A DNA stretch of 64,000 nucleotides from Chitinophaga rhizosphaerae (GTDB lineage Bacteria > Bacteroidota > Bacteroidia > Chitinophagales > Chitinophagaceae), in the NCBI RefSeq assembly GCF_003958645.1, contig NZ_RXLO01000008.1, forward strand, positions 62,001-126,000, read 5' to 3'. Positions within the stretch are counted from its first letter, which is position 1, and each line of letters opens with the position of its first letter. Both the position numbers and the translations under genes were made by a program. Below, in pieces: positions 1 to 8,872 of the stretch. A model generated the notes under the pieces. The model was not told the origin of the DNA and made no database searches. It saw only the letters and a program-made list of their open reading frames with translations.

Positions 1-25
1 CCATTCCCAAAATGATGCGGAGCGA

Positions 26-33
26 TACTTTTG
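26..33 (+). promoter_or_regulatory. Bacteroidota -7 promoter element
   Basis: TACTTTTG matches the TAnnTTTG consensus of Bacteroidota sigma-A promoters and lies 57 nt before the first gene. No TTTG is seen at the expected -33 position. Confidence 0.45.
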
Positions 34-42
34 CATAAACGT

Positions 43-62
43 AAGTAATTACGTAATTACTT
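43..62. promoter_or_regulatory. 20-bp perfect palindrome, candidate operator
   Basis: AAGTAATTAC followed by GTAATTACTT is a perfect inverted repeat with no spacer. It starts 10 nt after the -7 element, so it would overlap the transcription start and could bind a dimeric repressor. The binding protein is unknown. Confidence 0.4.
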
Positions 63-89
63 TCCAACAAGTCACCAACACCCCTCAAA

Positions 90-1403
90 ATGAAGCTATT
101 TCCAACATTCCTGCTCTGCTGCGCCATTTTCCTGGCGGGCTGTTCCAAGAGCAACAAATCCGGAGGCGAACCAGCGCCTTCAGAACCTCCTGCCGTTCGC
201 GCACAGGGAACGCCGGTGGGGGATCCCGTCAAAAAAAATATCGGCGCCGCAGGCGGTACGCTCTTGTCGAAAGACAATACCCTGCGCATCGACATCCCCG
301 CCGGCGCGCTGGCCGCCAACACCGAGATCAGCGTGCAGGCCGTGACGAACACCCTGCCCGGGAGCCCCGGCCCCGCCTACCGCCTCCTGCCCGAAAATGT
401 CAAGTTCGCCAAACCGGTCAAACTAACTTTTCATTACACAGACCGGCATCTCGATAGCACTGGCGTAGATGCCCTGTTCATGGCCTTCCAGTCGGCCGAC
501 GGCATATGGCGGTTTATCCCTACAACCACGCTCAACACCACCGCCAAAACACTCTCCGTCGAAACCACGCATTTCTCCAGCTGGGCACCCTTTGCCATGT
601 ACTGGCTCCGCCCGGACCAGTCCAGCGTGGAAATTTCCAAATCAACCGGCGTATTTATCTACACATCCGTCGACAAGTATAAAGCCGGTTCAGAAAGTGC
701 GCCCATCGCCATCATCCGTGAACGCGTGCTCGAAAATTCCAACAATATCCGGAACTGGCGGCTTACCGGCGCCGGCGTCCTCACTCCGGAAGACAGACAT
801 GCGTTTTACCGCGCGCCTGCTAAAGTACCCACGCCCAGTACCGTCACCGTTGCCGTTGATATCCACAATTTCATCCCGCCCAACTTCGCCCCCAACCGCG
901 GCGCGGCGGGTAAACTCATCCTGCTTGCACGGATCAAGGTGGTAGACGATGTATACTTCTCCGGGACCGTGAACGGCTTGGAAATTTTCTGTATCGACCA
1001 GCACCATAAATACATTCCCGGCGGCTGGATCAACATTTCCGGATTGATCCGCACTAACCATGGGTTCTCCATCAACATCGAAAACGTTTCCCGCCCCATT
1101 GCAAAGGGGCAATACCAATGGTTTGCGCCAGACAAAGGCGGGACGGTCATGGGCGTCTGGGGCACCATCGCCGAACCCGTAACCATTACGGGCAAAACGT
1201 TCTACAATAAATGCGACGAAAACGGGACTGTAGAAGAATACATTAAATCACCAGGGTTACTGGTCATTCACGAAGTGGAAAACATCGGCGGCGTGGAATA
1301 CATCAGGGGCGAATTGCGGGGCGAATTTTACCCGCAGATCAATTGCGGGCCAGGCACGCCACAACCTTTTGAACTAAGCTTCCGCACCAAAAATATACAA
1401 TGA
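90..1403 (+). CDS. Lipoprotein with ZU5-like domain
   Basis: This 437-residue protein has a lipoprotein signal peptide: a hydrophobic stretch ending in the lipobox LAGC (Cys about residue 18), followed by a Ser/Pro/Glu-rich linker. Residues about 50-165 carry the pattern GAAGGTL, IPAGAL and VKFAKPVKLTFHY, then THFSSWAPF, typical of ZU5-like beta-sandwich domains in secreted Bacteroidota proteins. The remaining 270 residues are beta-rich with paired cysteines and were not recognised. No catalytic motif is visible, so a structural or ligand-binding role at the cell surface or in the periplasm is the most one can infer. It is transcribed alone and ends in a convergent intergenic region with a hairpin terminator. 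Confidence 0.8.
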   Translation: MKLFPTFLLCCAIFLAGCSKSNKSGGEPAPSEPPAVRAQGTPVGDPVKKNIGAAGGTLLSKDNTLRIDIPAGALAANTEISVQAVTNTLPGSPGPAYRLLPENVKFAKPVKLTFHYTDRHLDSTGVDALFMAFQSADGIWRFIPTTTLNTTAKTLSVETTHFSSWAPFAMYWLRPDQSSVEISKSTGVFIYTSVDKYKAGSESAPIAIIRERVLENSNNIRNWRLTGAGVLTPEDRHAFYRAPAKVPTPSTVTVAVDIHNFIPPNFAPNRGAAGKLILLARIKVVDDVYFSGTVNGLEIFCIDQHHKYIPGGWINISGLIRTNHGFSINIENVSRPIAKGQYQWFAPDKGGTVMGVWGTIAEPVTITGKTFYNKCDENGTVEEYIKSPGLLVIHEVENIGGVEYIRGELRGEFYPQINCGPGTPQPFELSFRTKNIQ

Positions 1404-1610
1404 AATCAAACGCGCTGAATGATGGGGTATATACGCGATGGCGGCAGTAACGCTTCCATCGCTCAATTCAGAAGATGATAATTCCAAAACATCGAAGAGA
1501 TGATCTACAGCCGGGCGATGTCCATCTTCCGGATTTTTCCTCCGAATTCTCCCCATCATATTCCGCCGCAGGAGCCTTTGCAGACACTGCGATGGAATCA
1601 ACGAAAAACG

Positions 1611-1637
1611 AAGGGATGGCGCTTTGCCATCCCTTTT
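1611..1637. terminator. Hairpin terminator between convergent genes
   Basis: A 10-bp perfect stem (AAGGGATGGC / GCCATCCCTT) with a 5-nt loop is flanked by a T run on the plus side and an A-rich run on the other. It can serve both the lipoprotein gene and the convergent reductase gene. Confidence 0.75.
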
Positions 1638-1652
1638 ACTATCTGCGACTTT

Positions 1653-2555
1653 CTATTTCGATCTGATCTGCTCCACCACCACTTTCAATCCTTCTTCGAA
1701 ACTATGCGGGGCATACCCCAGTTCCTTCACCGCTTTGTCGATCACGAAGCCTGTTTTGGCCGGTCGCGGTGCGGGTTGTTTGAAGGTGGATGCGTCCACT
1801 TTTTCGAGAAGACGCGTGTCCAGTCCAAGGTATCCTGCCACCTGCGTGGCCATATCGAACGGCGTGAGCATGTCTTTGCCGGACAGGTGGAAAACGCCTT
1901 CCGCCTTCTTATCGAGCATGAGCCGGATCCCTTCCGCCAGGTCTTGCACGAGCGTGGGCGTGCGCCACTGGTCGTTCACCACTTTCAGTTTTTTCTGCTG
2001 CTCGAGGTTGGATTTCACCCAGGTGATGATATTGCTGCGCCGCGGATCGTCTGCCAATCCATATACCAGCACCGTCCGCGCGATGCCCCATGGTGTTTTG
2101 GACTGTTTCACGATCCTTTCCGCCGCTACTTTGCTGGCGCCGTAATAGTTGATGGGATTGACGGGGTCTTCTTCGCTGTAAGGCCCCCCGAGCCCGTCGA
2201 ACACGAAGTCGGTGGATACGAACAGGAAATACGATCCTGCCTTTTCCGCGCCCTGCAACAGGTAGCGCGTGGCGGTGACGTTCACCATCCAGCAGGCGTC
2301 TTTGTTGCGCTCACAATCGTCTGCCTGCGTCATGGCGGCGGCGTGCACGATCACATCGGGCTGATGCCGCTCTACCAGGCCTTTTACCGCCGATTCGTTG
2401 GCCAGGTTCACCGATTCGTAGGTGTATCCCGATTGCATGCGGAGGCGGTTGGGCCCGCGGCCGGTGGCGATCACTTCGTATTCCGGATGGCCGGCCAGCC
2501 GTTGAACCAGGTATTGTCCGAGGAGCCCATTGCTCCCAGTTATGAGCACTTTCAT
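1653..2555 (-). CDS. dTDP-4-dehydrorhamnose reductase-like (RmlD) SDR protein
   Basis: This 300-residue extended short-chain dehydrogenase is of the RmlD type. The start at MKVLITGSNG places the Rossmann motif GSNGLLGQ at residues 7-14; an upstream in-frame start would add only five residues. A YYGASK segment supplies the catalytic Tyr and Lys (YxxxK), and STDFVFDG matches the conserved core of RmlD proteins. RmlD reduces dTDP-4-keto-L-rhamnose with NAD(P)H. No other rhamnose genes are nearby, and stand-alone paralogues in this phylum are often only called sugar nucleotide-binding proteins, so the substrate is unproven. It is a single gene, convergent with the lipoprotein gene. Confidence 0.8.
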   Translation of the reverse strand: MKVLITGSNGLLGQYLVQRLAGHPEYEVIATGRGPNRLRMQSGYTYESVNLANESAVKGLVERHQPDVIVHAAAMTQADDCERNKDACWMVNVTATRYLLQGAEKAGSYFLFVSTDFVFDGLGGPYSEEDPVNPINYYGASKVAAERIVKQSKTPWGIARTVLVYGLADDPRRSNIITWVKSNLEQQKKLKVVNDQWRTPTLVQDLAEGIRLMLDKKAEGVFHLSGKDMLTPFDMATQVAGYLGLDTRLLEKVDASTFKQPAPRPAKTGFVIDKAVKELGYAPHSFEEGLKVVVEQIRSK

Positions 2556-2622
2556 AATTCCAATATACAAAAACGCCGCGTAATGCGGTATTACGCGGCG
2601 TTTATTGATGAATGTGAATTGG

Positions 2623-4776
2623 TTACATTTTCTTCCCGGTGTTCACGTTGGAGAAATTCATCCCCAGGTTGTACATGGTGAACGACCAGATGTCGGTAGC
2701 CTCGTCGATGAGCTTGGACGTGGGTTTCCCCGCGCCGTGGCCCGCCTGTTTCTCGATACGGATCAGCACCGGGTTGGGCCCGCGATGGGCTGCCTGCAGC
2801 GCGGCCGCAAACTTGAAGGAGTGCGCCGGTACCACACGGTCGTCATGGTCGGCCGTGGTCACCATCGTAGCCGGATACGCCGTTCCCGCTTTCAGGTTGT
2901 GGAGCGGGGAGTATTTCAGGAGGTAGGGGAACTGGTCCGCCTTTTCGCTGGTACCATATTCGGTTACCCAGGCCCAGCCGATGGTAAATTTCTGGAAACG
3001 GAGCATGTCCATCACGCCCACGGCGGGAAGCGCTACCTTGAACAGGTCCGGACGTTGCGTCATGGCCGCGCCAACGAGCAGGCCACCGTTAGAACCGCCA
3101 CGGATAGCGATCTTCGACGGGTTGGTATATTTTTCCTTCACGAGGAATTCTGCCGCGCCGATGAAATCGTCGAACACGTTCTGTTTCTTTTCCATCATAC
3201 CGGCTTTGTGCCATGCCTCCCCGTATTCGCTGCCGCCGCGGAGGTTCACCACTGCGTAAATGCCGCCCTGTTCCATGAAGAAGAGGTTGGATACGGAGAA
3301 CGCGGGCGTCATCGGGATGTTGAACCCGCCGTAGCCGTAGAGCAGCACGGGATTTTGCCCGTTCATTTTCAGGCCTTTGCGGTAAGAGAGGAACACGGGC
3401 ACCTTGGTACCGTCTTTACTGCTGAAAAACACCTGTTTGGTTTCGTATTCGTCCTGGTTGAACTTCACTTCCGACTTACGGTACAGGTCGGATTTGCCGG
3501 ATTTGATATCATATTTATAGATGGTCGGCGGCGCAACGAAAGAGGAGAAGGAGTAGAAGAACTGGCCGTCTTCCTTCTTCCCGCCGAATCCGCCGGCCGT
3601 GCCGATGCCCGGCAGTTTGATCTCGCGGTCTTTCTTGCCGGAGGGGTCGTACTGTACGATGCGGGTAGACGCGTCTTTCAGGTAGCTGGCGAACAGTTTG
3701 CCGCCGGCGGTGCCCACGCCCTGGAGCACTTCGGGTTGCTCGGGGATGATCAGCTTCCAGTTTTCCTTGCCGGGGTTCTTCGGGTCTACGAGCACCAGTT
3801 TGTAATTGGGCGCATCGTGGTTGGTGAGCAGCAGCAGTTTGTCGCCCACATTATCGATCACGCTGGGCTCATATTCGAACCCTTTTACCAGGAGCTTGAA
3901 ATCGGTCTGCGAAGCGTCTTGCAGATCGCGGTACCAGACTTCGTTGCCGCTCGTGCCTTCGGAGGTGCTGAGGATGAGGAAACGCTCGTCTTCCGTAAGC
4001 CCTACGCCCGCGTTGCGGAGCGGATGTGCTTTATCGACGTACACCAGTTGGTCCTGGTCTTGCGTGGTGCCTACTTTATGGAAGTATACTTTATGGAATT
4101 CGTTCTTTTTTGACAGTTTGCTTTGCTCGTCGGGCGCGTCGTAGCGGCTGTAATAGAAGCCGTCGCCTTTCCAGGACAGGCCGGAAAACTTGATCCAGTC
4201 GAGTTTGTCGGACAGCAGTTGTTTGCTGGCCACGTCCATCACGAACGCTTCCTGCCAGTCAGACCCCGCTTTGGCGATGAGGTAGGCGGCGTATTTGCCG
4301 TCTTTCGAGAAAGAGAGGGCGCCGAGGGCGGCGGTGCCTTTGTCAGACAGTTTATTGGGGTCGATGAACACTTCGGGCGTGCCGTTCAGGCCTTCCTGGC
4401 GATAGAGCACGGCCTGGTTCTGGAGGCCGTCGTTCTTATAGAAATAATAATACTTGCCTTCGTGGAAGGGGGCGCCGAAGCGGGGATAATTCCAGAGGGC
4501 TTCGAGGCGCTGTTTGACCTGGCCGCGGAAGGGGATGGAGGCGAGGTAGTCCTGGGTGACGGAATTCTCCGCGTCTACCCATGCCTTGGTATCGTCTGCA
4601 TGATCGTCTTCCAGCCAGCGATACGGGTCGGCGATAATGGTACCGTGGTAATTGTCTGTCGTGTCTACTTTGCGGGTTTCGGGATATTTGAGCGGTTGGT
4701 GCTGCGCCAGGGCGGTCCCTGCTCCCATCAACATCATCATACTCATGGCAACATGCTTATGGTTTAAATTTGTCAT
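2623..4776 (-). CDS. Prolyl oligopeptidase (S9A), secreted
   Basis: This 717-residue serine peptidase cleaves short peptides after proline. The N-terminus has a signal peptide ending near TALAQ, so the enzyme is probably periplasmic. The seven-bladed beta-propeller that gates access fills about residues 80-440. The alpha/beta-hydrolase domain carries the nucleophile in GGSNGG, the acid in DHDDRVVP and the histidine in GHGAGKP. The early segment YRWLEDD is a family hallmark. Length agrees with the usual 700-720 residues. It is monocistronic. Its stop is 67 nt from the start of the reductase gene, which is transcribed in the same direction. Identification is firm from the motifs. Confidence 0.93.
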   Translation of the reverse strand: MTNLNHKHVAMSMMMLMGAGTALAQHQPLKYPETRKVDTTDNYHGTIIADPYRWLEDDHADDTKAWVDAENSVTQDYLASIPFRGQVKQRLEALWNYPRFGAPFHEGKYYYFYKNDGLQNQAVLYRQEGLNGTPEVFIDPNKLSDKGTAALGALSFSKDGKYAAYLIAKAGSDWQEAFVMDVASKQLLSDKLDWIKFSGLSWKGDGFYYSRYDAPDEQSKLSKKNEFHKVYFHKVGTTQDQDQLVYVDKAHPLRNAGVGLTEDERFLILSTSEGTSGNEVWYRDLQDASQTDFKLLVKGFEYEPSVIDNVGDKLLLLTNHDAPNYKLVLVDPKNPGKENWKLIIPEQPEVLQGVGTAGGKLFASYLKDASTRIVQYDPSGKKDREIKLPGIGTAGGFGGKKEDGQFFYSFSSFVAPPTIYKYDIKSGKSDLYRKSEVKFNQDEYETKQVFFSSKDGTKVPVFLSYRKGLKMNGQNPVLLYGYGGFNIPMTPAFSVSNLFFMEQGGIYAVVNLRGGSEYGEAWHKAGMMEKKQNVFDDFIGAAEFLVKEKYTNPSKIAIRGGSNGGLLVGAAMTQRPDLFKVALPAVGVMDMLRFQKFTIGWAWVTEYGTSEKADQFPYLLKYSPLHNLKAGTAYPATMVTTADHDDRVVPAHSFKFAAALQAAHRGPNPVLIRIEKQAGHGAGKPTSKLIDEATDIWSFTMYNLGMNFSNVNTGKKM

Positions 4777-5059
4777 ACGTATATTTTTATAAAATTCCTT
4801 CGTGTTTGTTTGATGGAAATTAAAAATTTAGTTATTTCATCGAATATCTGATAGGAAACTATTAAAAAATGTTAATTTCGTGCGCCCTTTATCGGGACCC
4901 ACGTCTGGCAAAATACTATGAAATAACCATTACGCATGTGCCAGTGGTGTAAAAATTTGGATGGGTGATTGGAAAAACGATTTAGTAGGCGTAAAAAAAA
5001 TTTATCAGGCGGCACGAGAATAGCAATTCGGGTGGCCAGGACAATATAGAAGATCACAC

Positions 5060-6040
5060 ATGAAAAAAGTGAACAACATCGCAGTTCTTACTTCCGGGGG
5101 CGACGCTCCGGGGATGAACGCAGCCATCCGGGCCGTAGTAAGGACGGGCATCTATCATCATTTGAATGTCTACGGGGTGATGTATGGCTACAAAGGGATG
5201 TTGACCGGGGAGATTTTTCCCATGGAAGGCAAATCTGTCGCCAATATCATCCAGCGCGGGGGCACCGTGCTGAAAACCGCGCGTTGCATGGAATTCTATC
5301 AGCCCGAAGGCCGCAAAAAAGCTTACGAGAACCTGAAGAAATTCGGGATCGACGGGCTGGTGGTGATCGGGGGCGACGGATCCTTCAAAGGCGCCCAGAA
5401 ATTCAGCCAGGAGTTCGACATCCCCTGCATCGGTCTTCCCGGAACGATCGATAAGGACATCGCCGGTACCGATTTCACGATCGGGTTCGACACGGCGGTG
5501 AATACGGCCGTGGAAGCGATCGACAAGATCCGCGACACCGCCGATGCGCACGATCGCCTTTTCATCATCGAAGTGATGGGCCGCGACGCCGGGTACATCG
5601 CCCTTCACAGCGGCATCGCCACGGGTGCGGAGCACATCCTCATCCCCGAGCATAAAACCAATATCGACGACGTGATCGACAGCCTCACGGCCAACGAGCG
5701 CCGCTCCAAAATGGTGAACCTCATCGTGGTAGCCGAGGGCGACGAATTCGGCGGGGCAGACGAAGTGGCCCGTCACGTCAAGGAAAGAATGCCACAGCTG
5801 GACACGCGCGTGACCGTTCTCGGGCACATCCAGCGCGGGGGCTCCCCCACCTGCCTCGACCGCCTGGTGGCCAGCCGCATGGGCTACGCAGCGGTAGACG
5901 CCCTCATGAACGGCATCACCAACGTCATGGTCGGCATCGTCAACAACGAAATTCAATTCACCCCGCTCGATAAAGCCGTAAAAGCAAAACAGCAGATCGA
6001 TCCGGAATGGTTAAAGATTGTCAAAATTCTCGCGAGTTAA
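5060..6040 (+). CDS. pfkA: ATP-dependent 6-phosphofructokinase
   Basis: This 326-residue PfkA phosphorylates fructose 6-phosphate to fructose 1,6-bisphosphate with ATP, the committed step of glycolysis, in the cytosol. The N-terminal GGDAPGMNAAIR binds nucleotide. GGDGS follows, and GTIDKDIAGTD carries the catalytic aspartate of the TIDxD motif. MGRDAGYIA and HIQRGG (substrate contacts) are also present. Length is standard for bacterial PfkA. The gene is followed after 10 nt by pyruvate kinase, so the two make a lower-glycolysis operon. The 283 nt upstream contain no clear -7 element. Confidence 0.97.
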   Translation: MKKVNNIAVLTSGGDAPGMNAAIRAVVRTGIYHHLNVYGVMYGYKGMLTGEIFPMEGKSVANIIQRGGTVLKTARCMEFYQPEGRKKAYENLKKFGIDGLVVIGGDGSFKGAQKFSQEFDIPCIGLPGTIDKDIAGTDFTIGFDTAVNTAVEAIDKIRDTADAHDRLFIIEVMGRDAGYIALHSGIATGAEHILIPEHKTNIDDVIDSLTANERRSKMVNLIVVAEGDEFGGADEVARHVKERMPQLDTRVTVLGHIQRGGSPTCLDRLVASRMGYAAVDALMNGITNVMVGIVNNEIQFTPLDKAVKAKQQIDPEWLKIVKILAS

Positions 6041-6050
6041 ATAAACGTCT

Positions 6051-7544
6051 ATGAGTACAAAAGATCTGTCCAAATACTATCACAAGGAAATGGACAACCA
6101 GGCAGGTGCTTCGCATGCCAAACAAAAAACGAAGATTGTTGCGACCGTTGGTCCGGCCAGCGACACCTATGAGAAGTTGTTGGAACTTGTACAGGCAGGC
6201 GTCAATGTGTTCCGTCTGAACTTTTCCCACGGCAGCCACGAAGACAAACTGCGGATCATCAACTACATCCGCCAGATCAATAAAACCGAACCCTACAACG
6301 TTGCCATCCTCGCCGACCTGCAAGGTCCGAAACTGCGCGTTGGAGAGATCGAAAACAACGCCCTTCCCCTCAAAACGGGCGATATCCTCACCTTCACCAC
6401 CGAAAAATGCGTGGGCACCATGGAAAGGATTTATGTTTCCTACCATGACCTCCCCCGCGACGTTCGCCCCGGCCAGAAAATCCTCCTGGACGACGGCAAG
6501 ATCGAAACCGTGGTGAAAGAAATCACGCCCGACAACCTCATCAAAGCCGAAGTGCTGCTCGGCGGCATATTGTCCTCCAAAAAAGGCTTCAACCTTCCCG
6601 ATACGAAAGTTTCCCTCCCCGCCCTCACCGATAAAGACGAAGTGGACCTCCAGTTCATCATCGACCATGAGTGCGATTGGGTGGCACTGTCTTTCGTACG
6701 CAACGTGAAAGACCTCGCCCTGCTGCGCAAGCGCCTGGCCGAGCGTAATTCCAAGATCAAGATCATTTCCAAGATCGAGAAACCGGAAGCGATCCAGAAC
6801 CTGAAAGAAATTATCTGGGAAAGCGACGGCGTGATGATCGCCCGTGGCGACCTCGGTGTGGAATTGCCCGTTGAGCAGGTGCCCATGATCCAGAAAGACA
6901 TTATCCGCAAGTGCATCCACCGTGCAAAACCGGTGATCGTGGCTACGCAGATGATGGAATCCATGATCGACCGCACCCGTCCCAACCGTTCCGAGATCAC
7001 CGACGTGGCCAATGCCGTACTGGAAGGGGCAGACGCCGTGATGCTCTCCGGCGAGACCGCTACCGGCAACTATCCTACGCTCGTGATCGAGACGATGCGC
7101 AAGATCATCGGCGAGGTGGAAAAAGAAGCGATTATCTACAACCGCAACCTCATCCCTCACCGCCACTCCCCCACCTTCCTCAGCGACGCGCTGTGCTACA
7201 ATGCCTGCAAAATCGCGGAAGACCTGGAGGCAGACGCGCTGATCGGCATGACGCAATCCGGCTACACCGGCTTCATGCTGTCTAGCTACCGCCCGAAATC
7301 CCCCCTGTTCGTCTTCACCAAAGAGCGCACGCTGGTAAACCAGCTGAGCCTCAGCTGGGGCGTTCGCGCATTCTATTATGGCGAAGAGGAAAGCCTGGAC
7401 GATATCATCACCGACCAGATCAACATCCTGAAAGAGCGTGGATTCATCAAGGCAAACGATGTGGTGGTGAACACCGGCAGCACGCCCGTTAAGCAGCACC
7501 TGCCCACCAACATCCTCAAGATCACGAGAGTGCCCGAGCAGTAA
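6051..7544 (+). CDS. pyk: Pyruvate kinase
   Basis: This 497-residue pyruvate kinase makes pyruvate and ATP from phosphoenolpyruvate. The beta/alpha barrel starts near residue 25 with TKIVATVGPAS. RLNFSHG, the ISKIEKPEAI segment with the catalytic lysine, and MIARGDLGVELP are present. MMESMI, TRAE-equivalent RSEITDVANAV and MLSGETATGNYP also match. The C-terminal allosteric domain follows. Start ATG is 10 nt after the pfkA stop. A strong terminator lies 20 nt beyond its stop, closing the operon. Confidence 0.97.
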   Translation: MSTKDLSKYYHKEMDNQAGASHAKQKTKIVATVGPASDTYEKLLELVQAGVNVFRLNFSHGSHEDKLRIINYIRQINKTEPYNVAILADLQGPKLRVGEIENNALPLKTGDILTFTTEKCVGTMERIYVSYHDLPRDVRPGQKILLDDGKIETVVKEITPDNLIKAEVLLGGILSSKKGFNLPDTKVSLPALTDKDEVDLQFIIDHECDWVALSFVRNVKDLALLRKRLAERNSKIKIISKIEKPEAIQNLKEIIWESDGVMIARGDLGVELPVEQVPMIQKDIIRKCIHRAKPVIVATQMMESMIDRTRPNRSEITDVANAVLEGADAVMLSGETATGNYPTLVIETMRKIIGEVEKEAIIYNRNLIPHRHSPTFLSDALCYNACKIAEDLEADALIGMTQSGYTGFMLSSYRPKSPLFVFTKERTLVNQLSLSWGVRAFYYGEEESLDDIITDQINILKERGFIKANDVVVNTGSTPVKQHLPTNILKITRVPEQ

Positions 7545-7564
7545 CCGGACACTTCACATAAAGA

Positions 7565-7597
7565 AAAATCCCGTTCCATACCGGAACGGGATTTTTT
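7565..7597. terminator. Bidirectional hairpin terminator
   Basis: A 13-bp stem (AAAATCCCGTTCC / GGAACGGGATTTT) with a 5-nt loop has T and A tracts on its two sides. It sits between convergent pyk and the MFS gene and suits both. Confidence 0.85.
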
Positions 7598-7619
7598 AAT
7601 GCATTTTATTTTCTGCGGA

Positions 7620-8795
7620 TCAGGCCCGCTGCAGCGAGGATTCCCGGTTATAGGTCAGCATATATACTAGGATGCCGATGCCGGTGAGCGCCAGGCCGGC
7701 GATACAGACACCCGTCCATTTCCCGATGCCCCACACCCAGAGCCCGATGCCGGAGCCGAGGGACGTGCCGAGGAAAGACGCCGTCATGAAAACGGTGTTC
7801 ATGCGGTTGCGGGCTTCCGGCAACAGCGCGTAGATACGGGTTTGATTGGAGACGTGCACGCCCTGGAGCCCCAGGTCGAGCAGCACGATCCCCGCTACGA
7901 TGCCCGCAATCGAATTGCTGAAAACCCAGCATACGATATAGGAAATAAATACCAGCGAAATACCGTAACCAATGGCGATGCGCGGGTTCTTCCGGTCGGC
8001 CACCCGCCCGATCAGCGGCGCTCCCAGCGCACCCGTGGCGGCTGCCAGGCCGAGGAGGCCGATCACGTCGCTCCCGTAATTGAACGGCGGGTTGCTCAGC
8101 AGAAACACCGACGTGGTCCAGAAAAGCCCGAAAACCCCGAAACAGCACGCGTTGATCACGGATGCTTCGCGTAATAAAGGCTGCTCTTTCATGAGCTGCC
8201 ACACGCTTTTCATCAGCGCGCCATAAGTGCCCGTAAAGGCCGGACGGCTTTTCGGGAAAGAGCTCATCATCACCACCATCATCCCTACAGACAATGCCGC
8301 CGCGATCCAGAACATGGCGCGCCATCCGAGATGCTGCCCCACGAACCCGCTGATCGTCCGCGACAATAATATCCCGATCAGCAACCCGCTCATGATCACC
8401 CCGATCACTTTCCCCCGCTTCTGCGGCTCGGCCAGCGATGCGGCCATGGGGAGGATCAGTTGGGGCACGATGGAGGTGAAACCGATGATGAAACCCGTTA
8501 TTTTCAGCATGGTGATGTTCATCGAAAGCGCCGCGGCGCCGAGGGCAGCAACGGCACAACCCGTCATGGCGAGGATCTGGCTGCGGCGCTCGAGCTTGTC
8601 GCCCAAAGGCACGCAGAACAGCAGGCCGAGGGCATAGCCCATCTGGGTGAAGAAAGTGACCTGCCCGGCGTTGGACTCGGTGACGTTGAATTCCCGCGCG
8701 ATGAGGACCAGCAGGGGTTGTGCGTAGTAAATGTTCGCAACGATCAGGCCGGTGCAGATGGCCATGACCGTAATATTCCATTTGCTCAAAGACAT
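7620..8795 (-). CDS. MFS transporter
   Basis: This 391-residue protein is built of about twelve hydrophobic helices, with the early signature YYAQPLL found in AraJ/YdhP-like sugar-efflux and drug-efflux members of the major facilitator superfamily. A loop segment GRVADRKNPR matches the MFS motif A (GxxxDRxGRR) and its N-terminal counterpart reads GDKLERR. The start MSLSKW was chosen because a TAnnTTTG element sits 20 nt upstream and the longer reading frame adds a non-conserved 13 residues. The substrate cannot be inferred. It is divergent from the aldehyde dehydrogenase gene. Confidence 0.85.
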   Translation of the reverse strand: MSLSKWNITVMAICTGLIVANIYYAQPLLVLIAREFNVTESNAGQVTFFTQMGYALGLLFCVPLGDKLERRSQILAMTGCAVAALGAAALSMNITMLKITGFIIGFTSIVPQLILPMAASLAEPQKRGKVIGVIMSGLLIGILLSRTISGFVGQHLGWRAMFWIAAALSVGMMVVMMSSFPKSRPAFTGTYGALMKSVWQLMKEQPLLREASVINACCFGVFGLFWTTSVFLLSNPPFNYGSDVIGLLGLAAATGALGAPLIGRVADRKNPRIAIGYGISLVFISYIVCWVFSNSIAGIVAGIVLLDLGLQGVHVSNQTRIYALLPEARNRMNTVFMTASFLGTSLGSGIGLWVWGIGKWTGVCIAGLALTGIGILVYMLTYNRESSLQRA

Positions 8796-8814
8796 GTTCC
8801 GTACGTTCAGGGCG

Positions 8815-8822
8815 CAAAGGTA
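8815..8822 (-). promoter_or_regulatory. -7 promoter element of the MFS gene
   Basis: On the minus strand this reads TACCTTTG, an exact TAnnTTTG match, 20 nt before the chosen ATG. No -33 TTTG at usual spacing. Confidence 0.5.
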
Positions 8823-8872
8823 CGGCATTCGCACAAAACCGGCCGCCGGGCAAAAATTCTTATCTTTAAAGT

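Noticed and set aside
1500..2681. Long plus-strand open frame of 393 codons over the RmlD-like gene
   Set aside because: It is an antisense shadow: the minus strand carries a complete SDR protein with all motifs, and the plus-strand translation has no family features.
2605..4113. 502-codon plus-strand open frame over the prolyl oligopeptidase
   Set aside because: High G+C codon bias produces long antisense frames; the composition (His/Val/Phe/Gly-rich) is typical of such shadows.
4777..5059. Possible promoter or RNA in the 283-bp region between the oligopeptidase and pfkA
   Set aside because: A+T-rich, but no exact TAnnTTTG element at useful spacing and no stable hairpin or RNA family pattern was seen.
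6021..7499. 492-codon minus-strand frame over pyruvate kinase
   Set aside because: Antisense shadow of a fully conserved gene.
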